Notes: generated from the letters alone by a model not told the origin. Shown: positions 52,209 through 63,111, counted from the first letter of the stretch. The stretch is DNA of 64,000 bases from Bicyclus anynana (GCF_947172395.1 NC_069095.1:9734001-9798000); one strand, 5' to 3'. Numbers and translations: made by a program.

Positions 52209-52523
52209 ATTATCATCATCATCATCATTATCAACCCATATTCGGCTCCCTGCTAAGCCCGAGTCACCTCTCAGAATGAGAGGGATTAGGCCCATAGTCC
52301 ACCACGCTGGCCCAATACGGATTTCACACACGCAAATAATTGAGAAAATTCTCTGGAATGCAGGTTTCTTCACGATGTTGTTCCTCCACCGTTTAAGACA
52401 CGTGTTATTTAATTTCTTAAAATGCACACAACTGAAAAGTTGAAGGTGCATGCCCCCGGACCGGACTCGAACCACACCCTCCGGATTCGGACATAAAGGT
52501 CATATCCACTGGGTTATCACGGC
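52209..52523 (-). mobile_element. SINE B, full length with tail
   Basis: TATCATCATCATCATCATTA tail complement, whole body, B box complement GGACTCGAACC, CCACTGGGTTATCACGGC head. Confidence 0.88.
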
Positions 52524-52684
52524 ACGGCTTATAATTTATATGTATGTTTAAATTAACATACAAGTGTGTAAACATTTGAAACGTCAAGATTGACTAACTC
52601 TTTGAATAGTTTCACTCAAAAGTTTATATCCGCAAACTAGAGTTATTTTGATTTCTATCACATTCTCTTACAAATAGATATTCA

Positions 52685-52846
52685 GAGACGAATATCTTAG
52701 CAATCCATGGATTCACCGTGCGGGTGCCGGGTCCATTACGTGATAGAGAGAAAAACACCAAGCAAAGTCCTGGACTTGTGATCTGGATGTAGGGTCAAGG
52801 AATTCCTTGACAATCGATTAACATTCCCCTCCTCTGCTCGTGTTGT
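52685..52846 (+). repeat. Repeat V copy 1
   Basis: GAATATCTTAGCAATCCATG, TGCCGGGTCCATTACGTG, GGAATTCCTTGACAATCGAT, CCTCTGCTCGTGTT. Inverted partner at 60167-60329. Confidence 0.7.
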
Positions 52847-52964
52847 TCTCCCAGCCTAGCCAAATTTGGTTAGAACCTATTAGAGCAGCTTTGGATACCC
52901 GTTCTAATATATAATTAGCTGCAGTTATAGTTAACATTTGAATTGTAAGAAAGTAAGTAAGAAG

Positions 52965-53270
52965 TAGAGCCGTTATAGCCCAGTGGATATGACCTCTGCC
53001 TCCGATTCCGGAGGGTGTGGGTTCGAATCCGGTCCGGAGCATGCACTTCCAACTTTTCAGTTGTGTGCATTTTAAGAAATTAAATATCACGTGTCTCAAA
53101 CGGTGAAGGACATCGTGAGGAAACCTGCATACCAGAGAATTTTCTTAATTCTCTGCGTATGTGAAGTCTGCCAATCCATTGGGCCAGCGTGGTAAGCTAT
53201 TAGGCTTAACCTCTCTCACTCTGAGAGGAGACTTGAGCTGAGCAGTGAGCCGAATGTGGGTTGATGATGA
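52965..53270 (+). mobile_element. SINE B, full length, best-preserved Pol III boxes
   Basis: A box TAGCCCAGTGGA (52976-52987), B box GGTTCGAATCC (53020-53030), body through CTCTGAGAGGAGACTTGAGC, end GCCGAATGTGGGTTGATGAT. Useful reference for the family; about 300 bp. Confidence 0.9.
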
Positions 53271-53660
53271 AAACAAAATTAACGTAATATTGGATTCTCC
53301 TTCTATCCCATGCAAATAACGACGCTAAATCATGTGATTAACAAAAAATATCCAGTACAAGCTAAATAAGTAGGGTCCATGTTGGGGTCAGCAAATCAGG
53401 ATGGATCGTGATTTGCATAACATCCCATACAAGCAGATTTCATTTAAATAATTGTTTAACTCCATTGTAGTAATGTGTTCAGCCAAATTATTTATCACTG
53501 ATTTATTACAGCCTGTGAACTTGACTTCGTTAATTAAGGTTTATTGTTATGATAAGTTATATCACTGTGGCTCGTACTTTTTAGGGATACTGACAATGAC
53601 ATACATTGTACCAATGGTACACTGTTTTTGAGATTATTTTTTGTTTTCATAATTATAGTA

Positions 53661-53870
53661 TACTAGCGGACGCCCGCGTCTTCGTCCGCATGGAATTCAG
53701 TTTTTTCACAAATCCCGCTGTAACTATGGATTTTCACGGGTTGAAAAGTAGCCTTTGTGGTTATCCAGAGTAAAATCTATTTAGATTTAAAATTTCAGCC
53801 AAATCACTTCAATAACAACAGCAAACAAACATACACACTTACACACACTTATTGAAATATTAGTGTGAAG
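53661..53870 (+). repeat. Repeat Q, near full length
   Basis: TACTAGCGGACGCCCGCGTC head, CACAAATCCCGCTGTAACTA, AAAATTTCAGCCAAATCACT, CATACACACTTACACACACT, TATTAGTGTGA end. Confidence 0.82.
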
Positions 53871-53998
53871 TGAGATTAAATGGAGTTCTCTTATAAATTC
53901 TGTCTCTCGTTACTATTTTCCATGCTCCGCATAATTTTGATTATGGTAGGAGAGGGGAAAATTAGGAGAAGGAATTCTTCTAAAAATATTTTCCCCTT

Positions 53999-54132
53999 CG
54001 TGTAGAAACCGAAAGGGGGGTGGATTTTTATCCTTCTCCTAACAAGTTAACCCGCTTCCATATTGGATTGCATCTCACTTACCATCAGGTGGGATTGTAG
54101 TTAAGGACTAAATTGTAAAGAATTAGAAAAAA
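53999..54132 (+). repeat. SINE A, 3' half
   Basis: CGTGTAGAAACCGAAAGGGG, TCTCCTAACAAGTTAACCCG, ACTTACCATCAGGTGGGATT, A-rich end. Confidence 0.82.
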
Positions 54133-54199
54133 CCTTTTTCCTTCCACGGTTATTGAAACAGCCTTTCTCTTTCCACCAACCGTGTCAAGTAGTAACAGT

Positions 54200-54712
54200 A
54201 CATTATGATATAAGTGCGGTAAGTTGAAAATTACAGCCGAGGCGATATTGCAACTCGAGCCAAAGGCGAGAGCTACAGTAAGGAAGCAGAGGCTGTAATC
54301 ATCAAAGCGCACGTATGTTATACGACGATATATTTACATTTACATAAGTTTTTTGATAAATGCCCAAAAACAGCCAGTGTTACCTACTAATAAAGTAAAT
54401 TACTATTTTTGTGTTTCTGATTGCATTAATGGTTGACATTTATGGTCAAAATTATTAAAATTAAAGAATTAAGTGTTTTTTTTTCGATATTTTATCTCAC
54501 GAAATTAATTTTATTAATAAAATGTTGAGCACTTTTCTGACATAATAACTCTTTGCCAAGATTTAAAAAAGTACCGTTTGTTATTATTATATTATACGGG
54601 TGATAAAGGTTTTATATTACAATACGGCACATGTCCGTAATGAGATACATTACGATATTGAAATTGGTGAAATAAGCGACACTTTACGAGCAAATGTGTT
54701 ATAAAACATTTT
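54200..54712 (+). repeat. Repeat T copy 2 (segment B inverted)
   Basis: Segment A at 54203-54576 matches 10935-11201 in the same orientation. 54617-54712 (GGCACATGTCCGTAATGAGA, TTTACGAGCAAATGTGTTAT) matches 11221-11317 in reverse. Suggests the full element is a fold-back with B arms on both sides. Confidence 0.72.
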
Positions 54713-55322
54713 AATTTATTGTACAAACGAAACACTCTAACCCTGTTTATATAAAGTGTTCCAAACCCGACCGCCGCTGGATAGTTTAAGTAATTAGACT
54801 GCCATTACAAACACCCACGTGAATTAGTTTATTGGAAATCAATTAGTAGACGCTTACAGAATGTAACATATTGTTACAAATTTAACATTCAGTAACATCT
54901 ACAAATTCATTTATTGCTTTCTATGTACTATGATTACTAAGTGATCGGCAATTTTAAAACATAGAGCTGATAAGCATGATCATGTCAAGTCATGTCAGTG
55001 TGCAAAAAGCTTTTCTGTCCTTCACAACTTCTTGAAGCTGGCCTATTCACTATTTTTTCTTTATTAACAACCTCTTGAGACATACATCAAATCAAGTGAA
55101 AAATGTCATTTATATACTGTGTGATATCCACGAATGGCACCGAATGACATTTATTACATTTAATCTCAAATTTCGTATATGTCAACTAACATTCGTCAAA
55201 GTTAGTGAATTTGCCTGTTCGTTTTACGTCATTTAACCATTTTTGCGATGCTCTCTTGCTCAATAGCTTTCTTTCCAAGTTTGCGTTAATGTTATAAAGG
55301 AAAACTGATGTTTGTTTTTGAC
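54713..55322. other. Anonymous AT-rich stretch
   Basis: No recognised feature. Confidence 0.4.
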
Positions 55323-55553
55323 GTGACAACGTCTTATAATTCGATGGAGCCGGCTGCACACTCGAAAAAGATGACGTCATGCGTCGTTCCCTCGCTCTAG
55401 GGTTGCCAAGTTTTTTTTACAAAAAATAAAGAATATTCTGGTCTCTGAAGATTATTAAACAGTATTTTAGAAAAACGAATATTTTTTTTTGAAAAATGCA
55501 ACCATTCCATCAGTATTTTCTTATGACAAAGTCATAAGAAAATAACGTCATAA
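55323..55553 (+). mobile_element. MITE-like element M1, longer copy
   Basis: GTGACAACGTCTTATAATTC terminus at 55323. Interior contains ATGACGTCATGCGTCGTTCC, TCGCTCTAGGGTTGCCAAG and ATGCAACCATTCCATCAGTA. The right end is disturbed, with CTTATGAC repeated in both orientations (55520-55553). Related copy at 8985-9148. Confidence 0.65.
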
Positions 55554-56203
55554 GAATGTACTATCAAACTCAACTATCGTCAGTAAACCGACTTTACAGA
55601 TAATCTATTTTTTTTTTAAATACGATTGTTTTATTTGAAAACCAAATTAAACATTCAATACCAGTTGTATGACGTCAAACTACCAAGGTAAAATGGCTAG
55701 CAGAATATTGAATCGAGTAACATACAATATGATATAGATTCACTCTCAAGGGACATAAATTCAGAAGAGCCCTAGGATCCTAAATCATTGGTTGACGGGT
55801 TACACAAAGATTTACTTAGATTGAATACATCGCTCACCGTACAGTGTTTGGCGTCTTGTGAACACTTTACGTAAGTTACGCGAACGACGACTGACCGTTT
55901 GCCCTTTGGTAATCTAATACACTCGCCTGGTGATATCGGCTATTTCGGGACCCCATTTTTCTGCCCAAGTACATTATCCCAATTTATGTTGTCCCGATTT
56001 TTACGTGATGTCCTACAGTACATGAAATCGTAACTCATATAATAATGCGTATAAAGGTTTGTGTGTATTATTTTTACGCAATTCTGTTGATCATTGTAAA
56101 ATTGCATAGACTTTGTCAACAAATGTGTGACATTGGGTACGAAGGTAAGGACATCGTATATTTCATTAAATTACTATATGTCCTCAATTTTAGTAAGTAC
56201 TAT
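55554..56203. other. Anonymous stretch
   Basis: No recognised feature. Confidence 0.4.
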
Positions 56204-56400
56204 CTGACGCCGCGCGGTTTTACCCGCGTGGTTCCTGTTCCCGTAGGAAAACGGGGATAATATATAGCCTATAGCCTTCCTCGATAAATGGGCTATCTAA
56301 CACCGAAAGAATTTTTCAAATCGAACCAGTAGTTCCTGAGATTAGCGCGTTCAATCAAACAAACAAACAAACTCTTCAGTTTTATATTTTAGTATAAATT
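56204..56400 (+). repeat. Repeat P, full length
   Basis: CTGACGCCGCGCGGTTTTAC head to TTTTATATTTTAGTATAAAT end; very similar to 48991-49182. Confidence 0.88.
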
Positions 56401-57640
56401 TTCTTTTTACTTTTCAATCAAAATTCCAGCGTCTTATATGTCGGTGGTATATAGTAAACTATGACTTTTTTTCTGTTATGGTTTATGTTCCCTTGTATTT
56501 GCGTTCTGAAGAATCACATCAACATTTATAGAAGCTAGTTTTAATTAAACTGATATAAAACACCTCGTTAACGATCAAACATGTTTGACTAACTTTCTTG
56601 TCAAAGTTGACTTTTTCATTGATTTGACGAATATTTCAAACAAAGCCGCAGACGATCAAATCGTTTGACAAACACGTTTGTATTTTACTAGAAAATTAGA
56701 TCTTTAACTGAGTTTTCTAAAAACTTTTAACCATCATCTAATTGGATCCCGAGATTACGAACTGTAAACAAAAAGCTCGTTAAAAATTCATTACACAAAT
56801 AAGCAGGTATTATTTATTTTTTCAACTTGAATGATGGTATTCCGTACGCGATGGGCATTATGTCATGCACATCGCGATCAACACACGATCAGTTTTATCG
56901 GACATCAAGCCTTTAGCGCTGCAGGCATGTGAGATTACTTGATCGTCAGTGGCGGACATTAACCGAAGCCCGCTTCTATCAATTTAATTTCACGTGAACA
57001 CGCGGTGAACTCAGCAAACACCAAGCAGCGTGTCCACACGACAAAGCCCAAAATCGGATATTGTGTTTGCCGCCGCCCGTTGGCACTTGACACAGCTACC
57101 CTGGCGCGCTGCCATCCCCCCGTTCGGTTTCGCACATATTTGCCCTCAATTACCCACCTATTGAGTTGATGCTACTTTATAGTTTAGTTTTCCAGATTGG
57201 CAAAATCGGTCCGCTCGGGGAAAATATGGCCAAACTTTCCTTTCACACGGAAAAACTTTTTTAATACATTTTTGTCCTTTAAGTGTATGTACGAAAAGGT
57301 AACACTGTAGCAGTCAATTACGACAGTTTAAAGTATAGTGGTTAAAGTTCATAGTTAAAACAATTACCTAGGTATAATGGGGATGTTGACTAGGTTTGAA
57401 TATATTGATTTTTACGATACATTCGGGTAAATAAGGTCAATGTTAACTAATTTATACATAAAAAGCAAAGATTGACTGGATATTTGCAAAATAAATAAGA
57501 TTATAAAATTTCAAAATCCACTAAAAATATTGTATCGTAATTAGATGAAAATTCATACAGTTTTAGCTTCCTCACATTAAATGTGACATTTTTTAATAAA
57601 TGAAAAGCATAAACGCACAAATAACAAAGATATTAGTAAT
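56401..57640. other. Non-repeat region with a CG-rich patch
   Basis: No gene recognised. 57000-57130 is less AT-rich than its surroundings (GCCGCCGCCCGTTGGCACTT and neighbours) and matches none of the repeats seen here; it could be a regulatory element or exon, but no splice or frame signal is convincing. Confidence 0.35.
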
Positions 57641-57880
57641 TTTGTTTGTACGCACATACAAATCTAACGATCATTACATTGCCTGCGACGTCATTAGTTC
57701 GTGCCATATTGTATGGGGCGTTTTTCAGGGATCCGCGGCAGCGCCGCAAATCTGACCCTTCGTCAGAATCACTGTAGCTCCGAAAGTAATGATCGCAGAT
57801 ACCCTGATACTTTTACAAAATTGCTTTACTATTAGCGTACTCTTAATTTATATACAATTTAAAAAACTGTCATCATCCAT
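57641..57880 (-). repeat. Repeat U copy 2
   Basis: Inverse of 11714-11965: AACGATCATTACATTGCCTG, GTATGGGGCGTTTTTCAGGG, AGCGCCGCAAATCTGACCC, GCTTTACTATTAGCGTACTC. Confidence 0.7.
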
Positions 57881-58183
57881 AGTACGTTATTAAAATAAGA
57901 TTGATTATGTTTGTTCCGGCCAACAAACCTATAGGATTCATAATATCAAAATTCTTCGTCATATAGGTTGCGAAAGAATCATAATATAAGCTATTAACAC
58001 TATGGTTAATTGGGCCATTTTTTATCTGTGTAAATCAGTCATAATTCTGGCACAGGAAAATACAGGTACAAGAAACATTCTAGCAGTTTAACTTGGATTT
58101 TTTTGCCCCATTGTACGCCTTAAAATACGCATATCAGTGACCAAAACAGTACAGTGTGCCTAGTGGGAGTTTTCAATATTTTC

Positions 58184-58314
58184 ATACTGTTACTATCACG
58201 TTGACGTTTACGCAAATTTATATGGAATTGAAACAGTTGTGCAGTAGTGCCACTAGATGACGCTGTTTCAATACCTTAGAAAATCGCGTTTACGTTACGT
58301 GACGGTAACAGTAT
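58184..58314. mobile_element. MITE-like element M2
   Basis: A 131-bp element with imperfect terminal inverted repeats of about 30 bp: ATACTGTTACTATCACGTTG at 58184 against the complement of TACGTGACGGTAACAGTAT ending at 58314. A nested inner pair ATTGAAACAG / CTGTTTCAAT makes the whole foldable. Confidence 0.7.
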
Positions 58315-58500
58315 CACACAGCGGTTTGTATCATGACGTTTATAAGTTCAAAGTTTTTATTAAACGTAAGCTTATAGAAAAGTCGTATTATAGTGTCAAT
58401 GATTACGTAAATGACAAAATTGCTTGGAAATGAAATGTTTTACATGACAGGCTACTTATATACCTATTGTTAAATGGTGATAAACTAAAAAAGGATAAAC

Positions 58501-58685
58501 CTGGCTGAGTTTGTTGTGGGCTCTTCTCGGACCAAGGAGCGTTTGGAACCCTCGTACATTTTAAGTTTTCGAATAATTTTTATCACCATTATCTTAAGTT
58601 TAATATTATTACCTGACGTTTCGAAAGAGCTTGTAAACTAGCCTATTTGAAATAAATGAATTTTGACTTTTTTGACTTTTGACAA
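58501..58685 (+). repeat. LINE 3' UTR fragment
   Basis: GAGTTTGTTGTGGGCTCTTC, GGAACCCTCGTACATTTTAA, TTACCTGACGTTTCGAAAGA, AGCCTATTTGAAATAAATGA, then TTTTGACTTTTTTGACTTTT. Resembles 3' ends of CR1/L2-like insect LINEs, including the short tandem tail. Confidence 0.6.
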
Positions 58686-59191
58686 AGAAAACTGCAACAC
58701 ACGACACGATATCGCGATATTTACTTTATATTTAGTATTCTCCGTTATGTATTAGATAATTCGTCTCTATATCACTAAAGACGAATTCATGACTGTAAAA
58801 CAACGTTTGAGAATTGCTACAGCTACTGTTATAAATATAAATAAGCGGAAATCTCTCCCCGTTTGGCTTATAATGTACAATTGACATTTAGTAGGATAAA
58901 AATAATGTCCATTTACATATAAATTTCATTTTACCCGGCTCGCAGCCAATTCAACGCTGCAAAGTGCTGCTTGAGAACTTTAACAGCCAGTCTCAATGTA
59001 CTAGCGCATACCTACACTAAGCCGTGAATCGTTTAGTGACTTACTTGAAGCCTACACGTGGAAATGTACGAAATTTTATTTTAACACACATACTTTCAAA
59101 ACTCTACAAATAACGAAATAACTTTTAGCAACTTTGGTACTTGTGCCGATTATTTGGGGTTGCTATTAATTAGTGGCGTGCATAAGGTTGT
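58686..59191. other. Anonymous AT-rich stretch
   Basis: No recognised feature. The last ten bases are the SINE target duplication described next. Confidence 0.4.
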
Positions 59192-59411
59192 ATTTTATTA
59201 AATATCACGTGTCTCAAACGGTGAAGGAAAACATCGTGAGGAAACCTGCTTATCAGAGAATTTTCTTAATTCTCTGCGTATGTGAAGTCTGCCAATCCGC
59301 ATTGGGCTAGCGTGGTGGACTATTGGCCTTACCCCTCTCATTCTGAGAGGAGACTCGAGCTCAGCAGTGAGCCGAATATTGCAAGCAAGCAAGTTGATAA
59401 TGATGATGATG
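59192..59411 (+). mobile_element. SINE B, 5'-truncated, with target-site duplication
   Basis: Starts in the body (AAATATCACGTGTCTCAAAC) and ends in a GATAATGATGATGATG tail. The 10-bp ATAAGGTTGT lies on both sides (59182-59191 and 59412-59421). A small AGCAAGCAAG insertion precedes the tail. Confidence 0.88.
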
Positions 59412-59656
59412 ATAAGGTTGTCGATCAGGGTATGCACTGGTAACAAAATTAAGCAAACTGGAAATCTTTATTTAATAAACCTTAAGAAGACAACTCTTAG
59501 GGTATGCAGTACTTTAATGCATGTATGAAGTGCACGTCATTGGTATTAATGAGACACTTTTATACGGAAAGATTTATTGGTTAGTATTACAAACGACCAA
59601 ACAGCGCGAGCCACGGGAAACGCGTATGCGCGCTTTTCGCTACACTACAGTTCGTG

Positions 59657-59775
59657 CGCTGTAGCATGGTGCGGATGACAGTTGCCTGTATGACGTTCAT
59701 AAAACGTACTATTATCGTGAATCGCTTCAAACTTTCAAGTGTGAAACGAACTGTCATCCGCACCATGCTACAGCG
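59657..59775. repeat. Perfect 27-bp inverted repeat (hairpin)
   Basis: Arms 59657-59683 and 59749-59775 are exact reverse complements (core TAGCATGGTGCGGATGACAG), with a 65-nt spacer. Not related to other repeats here. Confidence 0.85.
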
Positions 59776-60166
59776 TATGCACTGTATAATTACAATATGT
59801 ATAATGTACGTCAGCATATACTAACTCCTACAAACTTTGTATTATTTTAAAGGCTTTTTAGTGACGATTTTGTTAGAGTTGACCTATTTTTGTGTGCTAA
59901 AGCAGTGAAAGTATGTATTAGCAGGATGTTTAAATACTTATTTAAGCAAAACAAAACAGTTTAATGAATTTTGGATATAGTCTACCTGACTGTCCGTCTA
60001 TTTAATATCTAAAAATTGTTATGGTGTTTCACGATATTTGCACTCGTAGTCAATGTACGCTACAATTAATGACATACCTAATGTTTGTCAATGACATACT
60101 CGTAGCCTCGTAGAATTTGTGTTATTTCTATTATATAATTTTACGTATTTTATGTACGATTTAATA

Positions 60167-60329
60167 ACACGAGCGGAGAAGGGGAGTGATAATCGATTGT
60201 CAAGGAATTCCTTAACTCTACATACATCGGTCACAAGTCTTGGACTTTGCTTAAAGTTTTTCTCTCTACCACGCGATGGACCCGGCACTTGCTCTTTGAA
60301 TCCATGTATTGCTAAGATATTCGCCTCAT
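60167..60329 (-). repeat. Repeat V copy 2
   Basis: AACACGAGCGGAGAAGGGGA, AATCGATTGTCAAGGAATTC, ACGCGATGGACCCGGCACTT, CCATGTATTGCTAAGATATT: the inverse of 52685-52846. Confidence 0.7.
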
Positions 60330-60692
60330 AAAGCACAGTGTAGATAAGTCAGACACAAAGTAAAAGGAAATTAATTAATTAGTACCTCATATTATATTAT
60401 AAGCATAATCTTAAATCTATGTTTTCAGCATGTCACGATAGTCTTCCACAAAATTATAATAATTATGAACTCTAGGTGTAAAAGAAGAGTCCATGGACGA
60501 AATGAACTTAATTGTTTCGGAAACCCACAAATTTTGAGTGTGGGCATTCGTTTGTCCGAAGAAGAATCAGGTTAACTAATTCTGGATATATATCAACCTA
60601 ACCATCACAAAGACTCGAACAAAAGATTTATGCAAAACTTGTAGGTACTTGCCTCGAATATATAAAGACAAATTACAAAAATATTAAGTAGG

Positions 60693-61320
60693 TACTAGCT
60701 GACGCCCGCGACTTCATTCGCGCGAAATTCTGCTTTTCACAAATCCCGCGGAAACCATCCAATTTTTCGGGATTAAAGTAGCCTATTTGGTATCCAGGGT
60801 GAAATTTATCTCCATTCCAAAGGAGATCATTCACGCTCCATACATCTTTGGGCTCTTTTTGAAAGTGCCGGCCAACAAAAATAAATGGCACGACTCGTTA
60901 GAATTAGCTATTTGGAGCAATAGTTAATATGGCATAAAAGTTGTCAGGTGGCTCGGAACCAAGTTATACAGGTTCAACATTTGTGCCATACTAACTATTG
61001 TTCCCAATGGGCAGTTCTAACGATACGTACCAGTTTTTTTTCTTGGCGGGCACTTTTGAAAATTGACAAAATGTATGGAAATAACGAATCTTCGAACCTG
61101 TATAACTTGGTTCAGAGCCCTCCTACAACTTTCATGCCATATTAACTATTACTCCAAATGACTAGTTCTAACGATTCGTGCTATTTTTTTCGTTGGCCGG
61201 CACTTTCAAAAAGGGCCCAAAATGAATGATCTCCTTTCAGTCAAATCGGTTCAATCGGTGTAAAGGAGTATAAACATCAGTACACACACAAACTTTCGTC
61301 TTTAAAATGTTAGTGGGATG
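60693..61320 (+). repeat. Repeat Q, interrupted by fold-back element
   Basis: GTACTAGCTGACGCCCGCGA head through CCATTCCAAA (60821), then resumes TTTCAGTCAAATCGG (61235) to ACTTTCGTCTTTAAAATGTT and AGTGGGATG. Confidence 0.85.
60822..61234. mobile_element. Fold-back element M3 nested in repeat Q
   Basis: 413 bp. The left arm 60822-60975 (GGAGATCATTCACGCTCCAT...) pairs with the right arm 61094-61234 (ending AATGAATGATCTCC) with few mismatches; both carry TTTTTGAAAGTGCCGGCC-type and AACCAAGTTATACAGGTTC-type blocks. The middle (60988-61060) is a third, diverged copy of the right-arm end. Removing it restores CCATTCCAAATTTCAG, as in the Q copy at 44941, with no duplicated target bases. No coding capacity. 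Confidence 0.8.
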
Positions 61321-61480
61321 TGATAAAGTTTACAGGGTAATAACCAACCAATACAATTGTGCAGTTACATTACATTGTTACTACGAATGTTTGCAACACT
61401 CACAGCCACAAAACTTGATAGCAGAAACTAAATAACAACATAATAGCACAAACTTTCGTATTTCAGCTAATTGCCGTTTT

Positions 61481-61765
61481 TTCATCATCATCATCATATC
61501 AGCCGATGGACGTCCACTGCAGGACATAGGCCTTTTGTAGGGACTTGCAAACATCACGATACTGAGCCACCTGCATCCAGCGAATCCCTGCGACCCGCTT
61601 GATGTCGTCAGTCCACCTGGTGGTCGGCCAACACTGCGCTTACTAGTGCGGGGTCGCCATTCCAGCACTTTGGGACCCCAACGTCCATCGGCTCTTCGAA
61701 CTATATGCCCCGCCCATTGCCAATTCAGCTTCGCAACTCGTTGAGCTATGTCGGTGACTTTGGTT
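61481..61765 (-). mobile_element. RTE-type LINE 3' end, longest copy here
   Basis: TCATCATCATCATCATATCA tail complement, then antisense coding end giving WTDDIKRVAGIRWMQVAQYR, continuing to GGCTCTTCGAACTATATGCC and TTGAGCTATGTCGGTGAC. Confidence 0.83.
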
Positions 61766-61891
61766 TATTTATTGGCCGTTGGTTATTTTTATTGAAATTG
61801 TTTATAACTGCCAAAGTGCTTTCAAAAAACAATTGTTTTTGGGTACCAAGATAAAATTATTATTATTTCTTGCATACACAAACAATACATT

Positions 61892-62640
61892 GTATCTGAA
61901 CTATCGATGTTTTTAGGAAACACTTGATAATTCAGTTGTAGGTATGGTCTTTCTACTTTCAAAAGAAGACCTCTACCAGCCTCTACACTCTACAGTACCA
62001 AATATTCAATTAAAACTGTTCTCTTGATTAATTTACATACTTATCTGAACAACCGGTGTTTTTAGGAAACACTTGAAAATACAGTAGTTTGTATGGTTTT
62101 TCCACTTTCAAAAGAAGCCCTCTACCAGCCTCTACACTCTACCGTACCAAATATTCAATTAAAACTGCTCTCTTGATTAATTGATTTTTGACGGCCTCCG
62201 TGGCGCAGTGGTATGCGCGGTGGATTTACAAGACGGAGGTCCTGGGTTCGATCCCCGGCTGGGCAGACAGATTTTCTTAATTTGTCCAGGTCTGGCTGGT
62301 GGGAGGCTTCGGCCGTGGCTAGTTACCACCCTACCAGCAAAGACGTACCGCCAAGCGATTTAGCGTTCCGGTACGATGCCGTGTAGAACTTGAAAGGGGT
62401 GTGGATTTTCATCCTCCTCCTAACAAGTTAGCCCACTTCCATCTTAGACTGCATTATCACTTACCATCAGGTGAGATTGTAGTCAAGGACTAACTTGTAA
62501 AGAATAAAACATATCTGAATGACCGGTGTTTTTAAGAAAACACTTGATAATTCAGATGTAGGTATGGTCTTTCTACTTTCAAAAAAAGACCTCTACAGTA
62601 CCAAATATTCAATTAAAACTGTTCTCTTGATTAATTTTCT
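61892..62640 (+). repeat. Three-unit tandem repeat (about 140-150 bp), third unit separated by a SINE A
   Basis: Units start at 61892, 62042 and 62510. Each has TATCTGAAC/TATCTGAAT, GGTGTTTTTAGGAAACACTT, ATGGTCTTTCTACTTTCAAA and AAATATTCAATTAAAACTG, then CTCTTGATTAATT. The third lacks a short CCAGCCTCTACACTCTA block. Not seen elsewhere in the window. Confidence 0.85.
62190..62509 (+). mobile_element. SINE A, full length, intact Pol III boxes
   Basis: Head GACGGCCTCCGTGGCGCAGT, A box TGGCGCAGTGGT (62201-62212), B box GGTTCGATCCC (62245-62255), body GGGAGGCTTCGGCCGTGGCT, tail CATCAGGTGAGATTGTAGTC and GTAAAGAATAAAA. About 320 bp; reference copy for the family. Confidence 0.92.
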
Positions 62641-63046
62641 GCCCTTTAAAATACCTACGTACTCAACCTTGTAAATCTATTGTTCAAAGATTCGATCAGC
62701 TCGATATTTAAGGCATTTGCGAATATTTGAAGTGCGTGGGCCCAACATTTGACCTTTGGTAATATAATACAATTTACTCGGCTGCTTCAAACCAAATCAC
62801 GTTTTATCAGTACCTACTGAAGTATTTTGGTTTAACCCTGATTCTGTAAGACTAGCGTAGCGTTGCTTAATAGACGTGGGTGAAGTACCATCAGTTACTT
62901 TTCTTTTAATGCCTTATACCAAACTTCTTTGTTCGTTTGGTTCTTTTAGTACCAAATCGTAGCCTTTTTTACAAAAAATACTTATAGTAGGTATATATTT
63001 CAATTATCTATTGAAAAATATAATTTTCTCTCACTTTCACTCAAGT
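62641..63046. other. Anonymous AT-rich stretch
   Basis: No recognised feature. Confidence 0.4.
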
Positions 63047-63111
63047 CACTCAACATTCGTACATTGACATAGGTAGTGTACCTACCTATGTCAATGTACG
63101 AGTGTTGAGTG
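63047..63111. repeat. Near-perfect 30-bp hairpin with 5-nt loop
   Basis: Arms 63047-63076 and 63082-63111 pair with one mismatch around TGTAC. Size is compatible with a small-RNA precursor or a short palindromic repeat. Confidence 0.85.

Noticed and set aside
57000..57130. Possible exon or conserved element
   Set aside because: CG-rich and non-repeat, but no frame, splice site or promoter pattern good enough to annotate.
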